Shown here: one piece after another, positions 26,434-33,932 of the stretch | Position numbering within the stretch: the first letter of the stretch is position 1 | Layout: each line of letters starts with the position of its first letter | DNA from: SVTX01 sp045612105 | GTDB taxonomy: Bacteria > Bacillota > Clostridia > Oscillospirales > CAG-272 | Length of the DNA: 43,710 bases | Reading direction: 5' to 3' | NCBI GenBank assembly: GCA_045612105.1 | Contig: JAZKYL010000050.1 | Coordinates: 1 to 43,710, forward strand | Notes under the pieces: generated by a model | Database searches by the model: none | What the model was told of the DNA's origin: nothing | What the model saw: the letters and a program-made list of their open reading frames with translations, nothing else | Translations under genes and position numbers: made by a program

Positions 26434-26462
26434 ATGATACAATAATTTCGGAGATTTGTCAA
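26434..26462 (-). promoter_or_regulatory. Promoter of the GH36 operon
   Basis: On the minus strand TTGACA (26462-26457), a 17-base spacer and TATCAT (26439-26434) match sigma-A with one mismatch. An imperfect palindrome ATCA-N7-TGAT (about 26424-26438) overlaps the -10 and could be a repressor site. Confidence 0.65.
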
Positions 26463-26514
26463 TTACAATAAAGCTTTTTTCACGAAAATTTCACGATTTT
26501 TTATATAATTTATA

Positions 26515-26543
26515 TTGAATTGGTAATCGTTGTGTGATAAAAT
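26515..26543 (+). promoter_or_regulatory. Promoter of the GH2 gene
   Basis: TTGAAT (26515-26520), 17 bases, then TAAAAT (26538-26543) with TGA before it (extended -10). The start would be near 26550, only about 35 bases before the ATG. It is back to back with the GH36 promoter, 53 bases between the two -35 boxes. Confidence 0.55.
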
Positions 26544-26584
26544 GGTCTTATCCCAAAATAAAATTCAAAAAAGGACAATTTGAA

Positions 26585-29326
26585 ATGAAAAAGCTGAATT
26601 TCAACAAAAATTGGCATTTCAAGCTTGAAAAAGAACTTGAAAGCTTTAATGCCTTTGGTATTCGCAAGTATAACGGAGCGGTTGGCGCGCCCGATAGATT
26701 TTTAAAGTATAATAATTGGCAGAAGATAGATCTGCCCCACGATTGGGCTGTGTCACTGCAAAAAACGCTTGACGCAAATGCCTTTGCGGGCGGTTTCCCC
26801 AATTCGCACGAGGAAAGAGCCCGTACCATGTGCCGCAGTAATGCCGAGGAGATATTTGATATCGGTTGGTACAGAAAGGAATTTTTGCTGGGCGAAGAGT
26901 ATGCCGACAAGCGCATATTTATCGAGTTCGAGGGCATCTTCCGCGACGCTGTCATCTGGGTCAACGGCACCTACATGACGAGACATACCAGCGGATACAC
27001 CTCGCTTATCTTTGAGATAACCGACCACGTCCGAATCCACGAAGAAAATTCGATAGCCGTCAGAGTTGACAGCTCTCAGGTTGAGGGCTGGTGGTACGAG
27101 GGCGCGGGAATCTACAGAAACGTCAATCTGTGGGTGGCGGAGAGCGTGTATTTCAAGCCGCGAAAGACCTTTATTCGTACCGATATGTACGGTAATGTCA
27201 ATGCCGATGCGGTTTTGGTCAACGATACCGCCGAGAAGGTCGAAAAGACCGTTATAGCGCAGATAGTAGACAAAAACAGCAAAATCGTTGCCGAAAAGAG
27301 CGTTTGCGTTGCGGCAGAAGCTTACGAAGAAAGCTTTTTTAACGTAAAAATGCTGGTGGAAAATCCCGCTCTTTGGAGCGTTGACGAGCCCAATCTCTAT
27401 ACCTTCCGTCTGACGGTTGACGGTGAGACAGAGGACACCGTAGTAGGATTCAGAAGCTTTACTTTTGATGCGGAAAAGGGGTTTTCCCTCAACGGAAAGC
27501 ATATAAAGCTCCGCGGCGCATGCGTTCACCATGATCTTGGCGGTGTTGGAGTTGCTTTGACCGACAATCTCAACCGCTACAAGATACAGAGGCTGAAGGA
27601 AATGGGTGTAAATGCCTACCGTTGTTCCCATAACGCTCCTTCTCCGGCACTACTCAAGGCATGTGACGAGCTTGGTATGCTTATTATGGACGAGACCAGA
27701 ATGTTCGGTAACTCTCCCGAGGCAACCGAGCAGCTGACGAGCCTTATCGAGCGCGACAGAAACCATGCCTGCGTCTTTATCTGGTCGGTTGGAAACGAGG
27801 AATTTGACGTTCAGGATCTCGATTGGGGGCGCAGGCTTGCCGAGAAAGCGGTTCGCATTTGCAAAAAGCTTGACGACACGAGACTTACTATATACGGCGG
27901 CAATAACGGCGCGAATTTCGTGGGTGCTAACGGAGCAACCGACGTCCGCGGCATCAACTACATACATAACGGTCAATCTTCTTGGGTTGATAAGTACCAC
28001 GAAGACCACCCCGAGCAGCCGATCATTGGAAGTGAGGAGAGCAGCTTTGTTCTCTCGCGCGGCGGTATGAAGAATGACCTCGCTAACGGAATTATCGATG
28101 CTACGGGCAACGTAACTATGCCCTGGGGCTCGTCTCTGAAGGGCTGGACAAAGTTCTTTGAGGAGAGAGATTTCCTCCTTGGTGGCTTTATGTGGACGGG
28201 CTTTGACTACCGCGGCGAGCCTAACCCATTCTATCAAAGAAATGTGGTGTCCTCCTTCGGTGTCATCGACCTTTGCGGAATGGAAAAGCCCCCCTTCTAC
28301 TACCACAAGGCATGGTGGACCGATGAGACCGTCTTGAAAATACTCCCCGATTGGACTCACGACGTGGTGGGCGAGATTGTCACGGTCTGCGTTTACACCA
28401 ATTGTGAAGAGATAAAATTGAGCCTTAACGGCAGAGTGGTCGCCGAGCAGAAGGTTGAAAGATTCGACGCGCCTGTGTTTGAGATCGCTTATGAGCCCGG
28501 AGAGCTTGTTGCAGAAGGAATCAAGGACGGCAAAATTTATATTGACCGAGTTCAGACCGCGGGCAAGACCGAGAGTGTTAAGATCGAGCGAGTTCTTGCC
28601 GCCGAAAGTGATGAAGATACCGAAATTTATGAGCTTGTCGGAATTGACGGAGAGGGAAGATTCAATCCTGCGGCATCCGAGAAGATCGCGCTTTCGGTTA
28701 TGGGCGGTAGGATAGTCGGTGTAGGCAACGGAGACCCCGCAAGCCTTGATCTTGAACAGTTTTTGCCTTATGAGGAAAGCTTTAATATCACCGCCCTTGA
28801 GTGCGATGGTATAACTATCCCTCTGCCCGAAAAGCTTGGAAACGTGAGAAGCAAGAGATACGATTGGCTCTTGCCGAAAAAGAAGGAAGATGGCTATGAG
28901 GATGATTATCGCATAGTCGCTATGTATTCTTACAGCGCAGAAAAGCCTCAGGTTAAGACCTACACCGCTACTATTCGTGGTGCCGAGGGTTACGAATACA
29001 TCGAATTTGAACGACTTGGCGGTAACACCGAGGTATTTCTTAACGGTGAGAAGCTTGGTGACAACTTTACACACCGTATGCCCCGTTGCTCTCTTGATTG
29101 CCACAACCGCCCGTACAGATTCTATTGCAATTTTGCCGAGATCAACACCTTGAAGCTGGTTTACACTTACACCGAAGCCGATCAGCCTGCCGCTTCGGGT
29201 TACGTAAAGATCGGCAAGACCGTCGAAGCCAACGCAAGCGTCAGACTCCACTACGGTCGCGCACGCGTGTTCGTCAAGGCGAAAAAAGACGCAGATCCTA
29301 AGCTCGAAGCGAGAATAATCAAATAA
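26585..29326 (+). CDS. Glycoside hydrolase family 2 (beta-galactosidase type)
   Basis: Exo-acting glycosidase of 913 residues, probably a beta-galactosidase; related specificities cannot be excluded. The jelly-roll sugar-binding domain spans about 1-190 (LPHDWAV near 55), an immunoglobulin-like domain about 190-280, and the TIM barrel about 285-590. The acid/base is E405 in WSVGNEE and the likely nucleophile is E484 in GSEESS. LLGGFMWTGFDYRGEPNP shapes the pocket. Extra beta-domains (about 620-913) follow. No signal peptide. The ATG at 26585, nine bases after AAAGGA, is preferred over the upstream 26534. It is a single-gene unit ended by the palindromic terminator at 29331. Confidence 0.92.
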   Translation: MKKLNFNKNWHFKLEKELESFNAFGIRKYNGAVGAPDRFLKYNNWQKIDLPHDWAVSLQKTLDANAFAGGFPNSHEERARTMCRSNAEEIFDIGWYRKEFLLGEEYADKRIFIEFEGIFRDAVIWVNGTYMTRHTSGYTSLIFEITDHVRIHEENSIAVRVDSSQVEGWWYEGAGIYRNVNLWVAESVYFKPRKTFIRTDMYGNVNADAVLVNDTAEKVEKTVIAQIVDKNSKIVAEKSVCVAAEAYEESFFNVKMLVENPALWSVDEPNLYTFRLTVDGETEDTVVGFRSFTFDAEKGFSLNGKHIKLRGACVHHDLGGVGVALTDNLNRYKIQRLKEMGVNAYRCSHNAPSPALLKACDELGMLIMDETRMFGNSPEATEQLTSLIERDRNHACVFIWSVGNEEFDVQDLDWGRRLAEKAVRICKKLDDTRLTIYGGNNGANFVGANGATDVRGINYIHNGQSSWVDKYHEDHPEQPIIGSEESSFVLSRGGMKNDLANGIIDATGNVTMPWGSSLKGWTKFFEERDFLLGGFMWTGFDYRGEPNPFYQRNVVSSFGVIDLCGMEKPPFYYHKAWWTDETVLKILPDWTHDVVGEIVTVCVYTNCEEIKLSLNGRVVAEQKVERFDAPVFEIAYEPGELVAEGIKDGKIYIDRVQTAGKTESVKIERVLAAESDEDTEIYELVGIDGEGRFNPAASEKIALSVMGGRIVGVGNGDPASLDLEQFLPYEESFNITALECDGITIPLPEKLGNVRSKRYDWLLPKKKEDGYEDDYRIVAMYSYSAEKPQVKTYTATIRGAEGYEYIEFERLGGNTEVFLNGEKLGDNFTHRMPRCSLDCHNRPYRFYCNFAEINTLKLVYTYTEADQPAASGYVKIGKTVEANASVRLHYGRARVFVKAKKDADPKLEARIIK

Positions 29327-29330
29327 AACG

Positions 29331-29362
29331 CAAAAATCCCTGCCGATCGGCAGGGATTTTTG
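29331..29362. terminator. Bidirectional terminator between GH2 and the DUF896 gene
   Basis: A perfect 32-base palindrome (29331-29362) starts with CAAAAATCCCTGCC and ends with its complement, with GATC at the apex. T5 arms on both strands serve the two converging transcripts. Confidence 0.92.
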
Positions 29363-29364
29363 TA

Positions 29365-29577
29365 TTAGTCCTTTTTCAAAGGCTTTTTGCTCCCGTCGGG
29401 GTACTGGATAACCGTGTTATCAAGCTGCTGGCGGAAATTTTTACGAAATTCGGCGATATACTCGGCGCGGAGCTTGTCTCTTTCGGCTAATTCCTCAGGG
29501 GAAAGTGTCTCGCCCGCCTTGATACGTCTTGCGTATTCGTTGAGCTTTTTTGTTCTTTCGGATACTGCTTCTGACAT
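29365..29577 (-). CDS. DUF896 (YnzC-like) small protein
   Basis: Small charged protein of 70 residues matching the DUF896 pattern: TKKLNEYARRIKAGETLSPEE, then RDKLRAEYIAEFRKNFRQQL and a final PDGSKKPLKKD. It is predicted as a helical pair; the biochemical role is unknown. AAGAGG precedes the ATG. It follows pheT by three bases and is ended by the palindrome at 29331-29362, so it is the last gene of the T-box-controlled unit. Confidence 0.85.
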   Translation of the reverse strand: MSEAVSERTKKLNEYARRIKAGETLSPEELAERDKLRAEYIAEFRKNFRQQLDNTVIQYPDGSKKPLKKD

Positions 29578-29580
29578 ATC

Positions 29581-31980
29581 TTAACCTCTTATGTTCAAGC
29601 CGAGCTTGAAGGAAAGATCCTTTATGATCTTGTTCGAAACCTTGTCAGCCTCTTCAACGGTAAGAGTCCTGTCGGGTGCGCGGAGAATTACTCTGAACGC
29701 AACGCTCTTCTTGCCATCGCCGATCTTTTCGCCACGGAAGATATCGAAGAGCTTAACGTCCTCGCATAGCTTGCCGGCAGCCTTTTCCATAACCTCTTCG
29801 ATCGCGCCGACCTCAAGATTTTCGTCGCAGATGAAGGAGAAGTCACGGGAAACCGCGGGGAATTTGGGCAGAGGCTTGTAGTCGATAGTCATATCCGATG
29901 CCTCGAAAATCATGTCGAAGGAAAGCTCTGCCGCGTAAACGGGAAGATTTACGTCGTAATTCTTTGCGGTGAGAGGATGTATCTGACCGAAGATACCGAG
30001 CTCGCGTCCGTCAGCGGTGAAAATCTTTGCGCATCTGCCGCTATGATATGCTTTATCCTCGGAGAAGGAAACGAACTTAGCCTTCTCAATGCCCGCCTTT
30101 TCAAGAATGTTCTCGATAACACCCTTGAGAGAGTAGAAGTCCTCGCCAGAGCCGTATGCGGCAAGAGTGATGACCTTGTTCTCGTTGGGAAGAACGTTTT
30201 CGCCCTCGTTGGGAACGTAAACCGTCGCCATCTCGAAGAGGCGCACGTCCTCGTTGGAGAAGTTAACGTTTCTCGCAACCACCTCCATCATAGAGGGAAG
30301 AGCCACGGTTCTCATAACGCTGGTGTCCTCGCCGAGAGGGTTGGAGATAACAACGCTCTTGCGAAGCGCACTATCCTCGGGCATTCTGATCTTGTCGTAA
30401 TACTTGGGAGAGATGAAGGAGAAGGTCTGTATCTGGTCAAAGCCCATGCCGTAGAGCAGATGTTCACAGTCAACCTCAAACTGCTGCTTGGGAGTTCTGC
30501 CACCCTGGGTGGTCTCAGCGTAAATGCAGGTGGATTTGATCTTGTTGTAGCCGTAGATACGGATGATCTCTTCCGCAATATCCTGCATGCAGGTAAGGTC
30601 ATTTCTGAAGGAGGGAACGGTGATCTCGTTGCCCTCAACCTTGCATTCAAGACGCTCGAGAATACTCTTCATATAGTCGTAATCGAGCTCGACACCGAGG
30701 AATCTGTTGATCTTTTCAACGTCAAGAGGAAGCTTGACAAGCTCGGGCTTTGCGGGGTAAACGTCGATAATGCCGTCAACAACCTCACCTGCGCCAAGAA
30801 GCTGTACCAGCTCGCAAGCGCGGAGAAGTCCCGCCATACAATTTTCGGGGTCGAGACCCTTTTCAAAGCGAGAGGAGGACTCGGTTCTCATGCCGTTCTT
30901 CTTTGCGGTAACGCGAACAGAGGGACCCGAGAAGCAAGCCGACTCGAATACAACTGTGGTGGTGCTCTCCTTGATCTCACTGTTAGCACCGCCCATAACA
31001 CCCGCGAGAGCGCAAGCCTTAGAGCCATCAGCGATAACCAGCATAGAGCTGTCAAGGGTGTGATCCTTGTCGTCGAGAGACTTAAAGAGCTCTCCGTCAG
31101 CGGCTCTTCTTACGTTAATAGCCGAGCCTGAAAGCATAGCGTAGTCGAATGCGTGCATAGGCTGACCGTATTCGAGCATAACGTAGTTGGTGATGTCAAC
31201 GATGTTGTTTATGGGACGAACACCTGCCGCGCGGAGTCTCATTCTGAGCCAGAGGGGAGAAGGAGCGATCTTGACGTTCTTAACTACCTTTGCAGCGTAA
31301 CGGAAGCAGAGGTCGCTGTCGCTGATTTTAACCGAGAGATAATTGTCGATCTTGTCGCCGTCGCCAAGCTCCTTGACAGTGGGAGCGGGGACGTTGAAGG
31401 GCTTATCAAAGCTGATAGCGGTCTCGCGGGCAAGACCGATCACAGAGAGACAGTCGGGACGGTTGGATGTGATCTCAAACTCAACTACGGTGTCGGAAAG
31501 CTCAAGAGCTTCCTTGATGTCCATACCAACCTTGTCCTCGTAAGACGCGGGAAGAATGAAAATGCCGTCTTCAATTGCGTCGGGCATATCGTGGAGAGTA
31601 AGATTCAGCTCGGCGATAGAGCAGAGCATACCGTTGGAGGGCACTCCGCGGAGCTTACCTGCCTTGATGGTAATATCCCCGGGAAGGTGCGCTACGGGAA
31701 TAGCCGCGGGAACTATGTCGCCCTCCTTGACGTTCTGCGCGCCGGTAACGATCTGGGTCACCTCGCTGCCGATGTCAACCTGGCAGACCCAGAGATGGTC
31801 GGAGTCGGGGTGACGCTCCATGGAAACCACCTTTGCAACCTTGACGTTCTGAATGTCCTCGCCAAGGACCTCGTAGCCTTCGACCTTAGAACCGGTGTCG
31901 GTCATTCTGTCGCAGTATTCCTTAACTGTGATGCCGTCTGTATTTGTAAAATCGTGAAGCCATTTAAGTGAAAGATTCAT
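29581..31980 (-). CDS. pheT: Phenylalanyl-tRNA synthetase beta subunit
   Basis: Large subunit of the alpha2-beta2 PheRS, carrying tRNA binding and editing. It has 799 residues. In order are the N-terminal MNLSLKWLHDFT, the tRNA-binding OB domain (about 40-150, VGKVVSMERHPDSDHLWVCQV, VTGAQNV), the B3/B4 editing core (about 210-400), B5 (about 405-475), the pseudo-catalytic core and the FDX-ACB domain (about 705-799, KFPAVSRDFSF). It lies 19 bases after pheS and is probably co-transcribed under the T-box. Confidence 0.97.
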   Translation of the reverse strand: MNLSLKWLHDFTNTDGITVKEYCDRMTDTGSKVEGYEVLGEDIQNVKVAKVVSMERHPDSDHLWVCQVDIGSEVTQIVTGAQNVKEGDIVPAAIPVAHLPGDITIKAGKLRGVPSNGMLCSIAELNLTLHDMPDAIEDGIFILPASYEDKVGMDIKEALELSDTVVEFEITSNRPDCLSVIGLARETAISFDKPFNVPAPTVKELGDGDKIDNYLSVKISDSDLCFRYAAKVVKNVKIAPSPLWLRMRLRAAGVRPINNIVDITNYVMLEYGQPMHAFDYAMLSGSAINVRRAADGELFKSLDDKDHTLDSSMLVIADGSKACALAGVMGGANSEIKESTTTVVFESACFSGPSVRVTAKKNGMRTESSSRFEKGLDPENCMAGLLRACELVQLLGAGEVVDGIIDVYPAKPELVKLPLDVEKINRFLGVELDYDYMKSILERLECKVEGNEITVPSFRNDLTCMQDIAEEIIRIYGYNKIKSTCIYAETTQGGRTPKQQFEVDCEHLLYGMGFDQIQTFSFISPKYYDKIRMPEDSALRKSVVISNPLGEDTSVMRTVALPSMMEVVARNVNFSNEDVRLFEMATVYVPNEGENVLPNENKVITLAAYGSGEDFYSLKGVIENILEKAGIEKAKFVSFSEDKAYHSGRCAKIFTADGRELGIFGQIHPLTAKNYDVNLPVYAAELSFDMIFEASDMTIDYKPLPKFPAVSRDFSFICDENLEVGAIEEVMEKAAGKLCEDVKLFDIFRGEKIGDGKKSVAFRVILRAPDRTLTVEEADKVSNKIIKDLSFKLGLNIRG

Positions 31981-31999
31981 TATTAATACCTACCTTTCA

Positions 32000-33022
32000 T
32001 TAAAACTGCTCGATGAAGCGCACGTCATTCTCATAGAAATGACGAATGTCACCGATGTGATACTTGAGCATTGCGATACGCTCGACGCCCATACCGAAGG
32101 CAAAGCCGCTGTAGACCTCGGGGTCGATGCCGCAGTTGCGGAGCACGTTGGGGTGAACCATACCCGCGCCGAGAATTTCTATCCAACCCTCGCCCTTGCA
32201 GAGACGGCAACCCTTGCCACCGCACATAAAGCAGGAGATATCAACCTCAGCCGAAGGCTCGGTGAAGGGGAAGTGGTGAGGACGGAAACGAACTCTGGTC
32301 TCCTCGCCGAATTCGGTCTTTGCGAAGGTCTCAAGCATGCCCTTGAGGTCTGCCATAGTGATACCCTTGTCAACAACGAGTCCTTCCATCTGATGGAAGA
32401 GAGGAGAGTGGGTCGCGTCCATAGCGTCGCTTCTGTAAACGCGGCCGGGGGAGATGATTCTGATCGGGGGCTTCTGCACCTCCATAGTTCTCGCCTGAAC
32501 GGGAGAGGTCTGGGAACGAAGTAGGATCTTGTCGGTGATGTAGAAGGTGTCCTGAGTGTCACGCGCGGGGTGATTCTCGGGAATGTTCAGTGCCTGGAAG
32601 TTGTAGTAGTCGTACTCAACCTCGGGACCCTCGGCAATAGAGAAGCCCATGCCGATAAAGATCTCCTCCATGTCTCTCTGTACGAGAGTGAGGGGGTGAC
32701 GGTGACCTACCTTCGCCTTTTTACCGGGAACGGTAACGTCAAGCTTTTCAGCTGCGAGCTGTGCGTCGAGAGCCGCGTCTGCAAGGGCGGACTTTTTAGC
32801 GGTAATAGCCGCTTCGATCTCGGCTCTTACCTCGTTTGCGATCTGACCGACCACGGGTCTTTCCTCGGGAGAAAGCTGACCCATTCCGCGAAGAACTGCG
32901 GTAAGCTCGCCCTTTTTGCCGAGATATTTGATACGAAGGGCTTCAAGTGCCGCATCGTCGGTCTCGGGAGAGGCAATTGCTTCAAGTGCCTCTGCCTTTA
33001 TGCGATTCAAAGTTTCTTTCAT
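32000..33022 (-). CDS. pheS: Phenylalanyl-tRNA synthetase alpha subunit
   Basis: Class II catalytic subunit charging tRNA-Phe. It has 340 residues. An N-terminal coiled coil (about 1-85) precedes the catalytic core, with HRHPLTLVQRDMEEIF, the FQALNIPENHPARDTQDTFY segment, SPGRVYRSDAMDATHSPLFHQMEG (motif 2) and the C-terminal GFAFGMGVERIAML (motif 3). AAAGGAA lies eight bases before the ATG. A T-box leader and a 215-base untranslated stretch precede it. Confidence 0.97.
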   Translation of the reverse strand: MKETLNRIKAEALEAIASPETDDAALEALRIKYLGKKGELTAVLRGMGQLSPEERPVVGQIANEVRAEIEAAITAKKSALADAALDAQLAAEKLDVTVPGKKAKVGHRHPLTLVQRDMEEIFIGMGFSIAEGPEVEYDYYNFQALNIPENHPARDTQDTFYITDKILLRSQTSPVQARTMEVQKPPIRIISPGRVYRSDAMDATHSPLFHQMEGLVVDKGITMADLKGMLETFAKTEFGEETRVRFRPHHFPFTEPSAEVDISCFMCGGKGCRLCKGEGWIEILGAGMVHPNVLRNCGIDPEVYSGFAFGMGVERIAMLKYHIGDIRHFYENDVRFIEQF

Positions 33023-33237
33023 TTTGAAATTCCTTTCAAATTTATATGATTTTTTTATTTCAATTTTGATTTGTCGGTGGGATGTATTTCGCGGTTAGGT
33101 GTAGGGGAGGGGTCTCCCGACTTAACGAATATTGTAAAACCAATGTCCGCGGGACGCAAAACAAATAATTTAGACCGACGAAATGGCTGCACGGCTCATC
33201 TGAACGATAAATTGCAATTTAGCGTAATAACGAATTA
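33023..33237 (-). other. Untranslated stretch between T-box terminator and pheS, repeat-like
   Basis: These 215 bases hold no gene. They are unusually long for the segment between a T-box terminator and its gene. They contain a GC hairpin GGGAG-GGGT-CTCCC (33105-33118) and the near-palindrome CGATAAATTGCAATTTAGCG (33205-33224), which recurs with one change at 43515-43533. I suspect a dispersed element inserted in the leader. Confidence 0.5.
33205..33224. repeat. Palindromic motif, copy 1
   Basis: CGATAAATTGCAATTTAGCG contains the perfect 14-base palindrome TAAATTGCAATTTA. Positions 33206-33224 match 43515-43533 at 18 of 19 bases. Both copies are intergenic. Confidence 0.6.
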
Positions 33238-33275
33238 CACAAAAAAAGTCCCAATTCTCAAAAGAGAATTGGGAC
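33238..33275 (-). terminator. T-box intrinsic terminator
   Basis: On the minus strand GTCCCAATTCTC and GAGAATTGGGAC form a perfect 12-bp stem (33275 to 33248) with a four-base loop, followed by T7 (33247-33241). It is the OFF state of the pheST leader. Confidence 0.92.
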
Positions 33276-33514
33276 GGAAAAACAAAAAATTTCCGCGGTA
33301 CCACCCGCATTTTGGCTCAAAAACAAAGCCAACACTTTGCCTGACTTTTAACGGTGTCTGCCGTGCCGAGCTATTCGTCGAAATCGACCTTGACTCTGCA
33401 AGCTCCGAAGGGAAATGCCAACCTTTAGCAAATGTCTGCTCACACCAAACGCAGACTCTCTGAAAAATGCCCTCAAAGGCGGCTGACTTCATCATAGCCT
33501 TTAATATTTACATC
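33238..33514 (-). promoter_or_regulatory. T-box riboswitch controlling pheS-pheT
   Basis: The minus strand carries the invariant antiterminator box GCGGGTGGTACCGCGG (33308 to 33293). Upstream lie Stem I features: GATGAAG near 33488, CAGAGAGTCTGC, a GGTG loop and its GCAGAC partner (about 33465-33430). It binds uncharged tRNA and opens the downstream genes when phenylalanine is short. A TTC triplet followed by G (33409 to 33407) on the 3' side of Stem I is my candidate specifier. That placement is tentative; the Phe assignment rests mainly on pheST being downstream. Confidence 0.93.
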
Positions 33515-33520
33515 TTATAT

Positions 33521-33549
33521 ATTATACCATTAAAAACAGATTTTCGCAA
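33521..33549 (-). promoter_or_regulatory. pheST T-box promoter
   Basis: Minus strand TTGCGA (33549-33544), 17 bases, TATAAT (33526-33521) with TGG before it (extended -10, identical to that of lon). The start would be near 33514. Confidence 0.75.
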
Positions 33550-33609
33550 GTGTACTTTTTGTAAAAATAACACCTATCCAAATAAACTGTTTAGTACATT
33601 TTGCACAAA

Positions 33610-33918
33610 TTAAATGATACCGAAATAGCAAAGTGCAAATATTGCCGCCGCCTGAACCACCATAATGAGCGGAATTCCCAGCATAAACTTGACGTGCTTG
33701 GTCTTGTGGCGGATGACAAGCATTGTAATGAACATTGCCACGCTTCCACCGAGAGCCGACAGAATAAGCAGAGTTTTTTCGGGGATTCTCAGCTCAACCT
33801 TGTTCTTTTTTGAGATCTTTTTATCGTAAATGCAGACGATAATTGAAATTATCGAAATAATGGCAATATATGCCAGAAGAATGGCAAGAATGGGATGATT
33901 CTGGATGAAATCCAACAT
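33610..33918 (-). CDS. DUF1294 family membrane protein
   Basis: Membrane protein of 102 residues of unknown function. A helix at about 8-30 is followed by the family motif YDKKISKKNKVELRIPEKTLL, a second helix (ILSALGGSVAMFITMLVI), the RHKTKHVKFMLGIP motif and a third helix to the end. AAAGGAAA precedes the ATG. It follows the beta-helix gene by 14 bases. The 33541-33609 stretch after it has only a weak hairpin (33550-33573) and no clear terminator. Confidence 0.9.
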   Translation of the reverse strand: MLDFIQNHPILAILLAYIAIISIISIIVCIYDKKISKKNKVELRIPEKTLLILSALGGSVAMFITMLVIRHKTKHVKFMLGIPLIMVVQAAAIFALCYFGII

Positions 33919-33932
33919 AATTTTTCCTTTCT

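Noticed and set aside
26428..26462. Alternative GH36 promoter using a perfect TATAAT
   Set aside because: The spacer to TTGACA would be 23 bases; TATCAT at 17 bases is a better fit.
27650..29251. 533-codon open frame antisense to the GH2 gene
   Set aside because: No ribosome site, no family resemblance and no signal; the GH2 frame carries full catalytic motifs. It is a by-product of codon bias.
29977..31131. 384-codon open frame antisense to pheT
   Set aside because: Shadow of pheT with no initiation site or recognisable domain.
33550..33573. Terminator after the DUF1294 gene
   Set aside because: GTGT/ACAC with an A/T inner stem and an internal gap is weak, has no downstream T-run, and adjoins the T-box -35.
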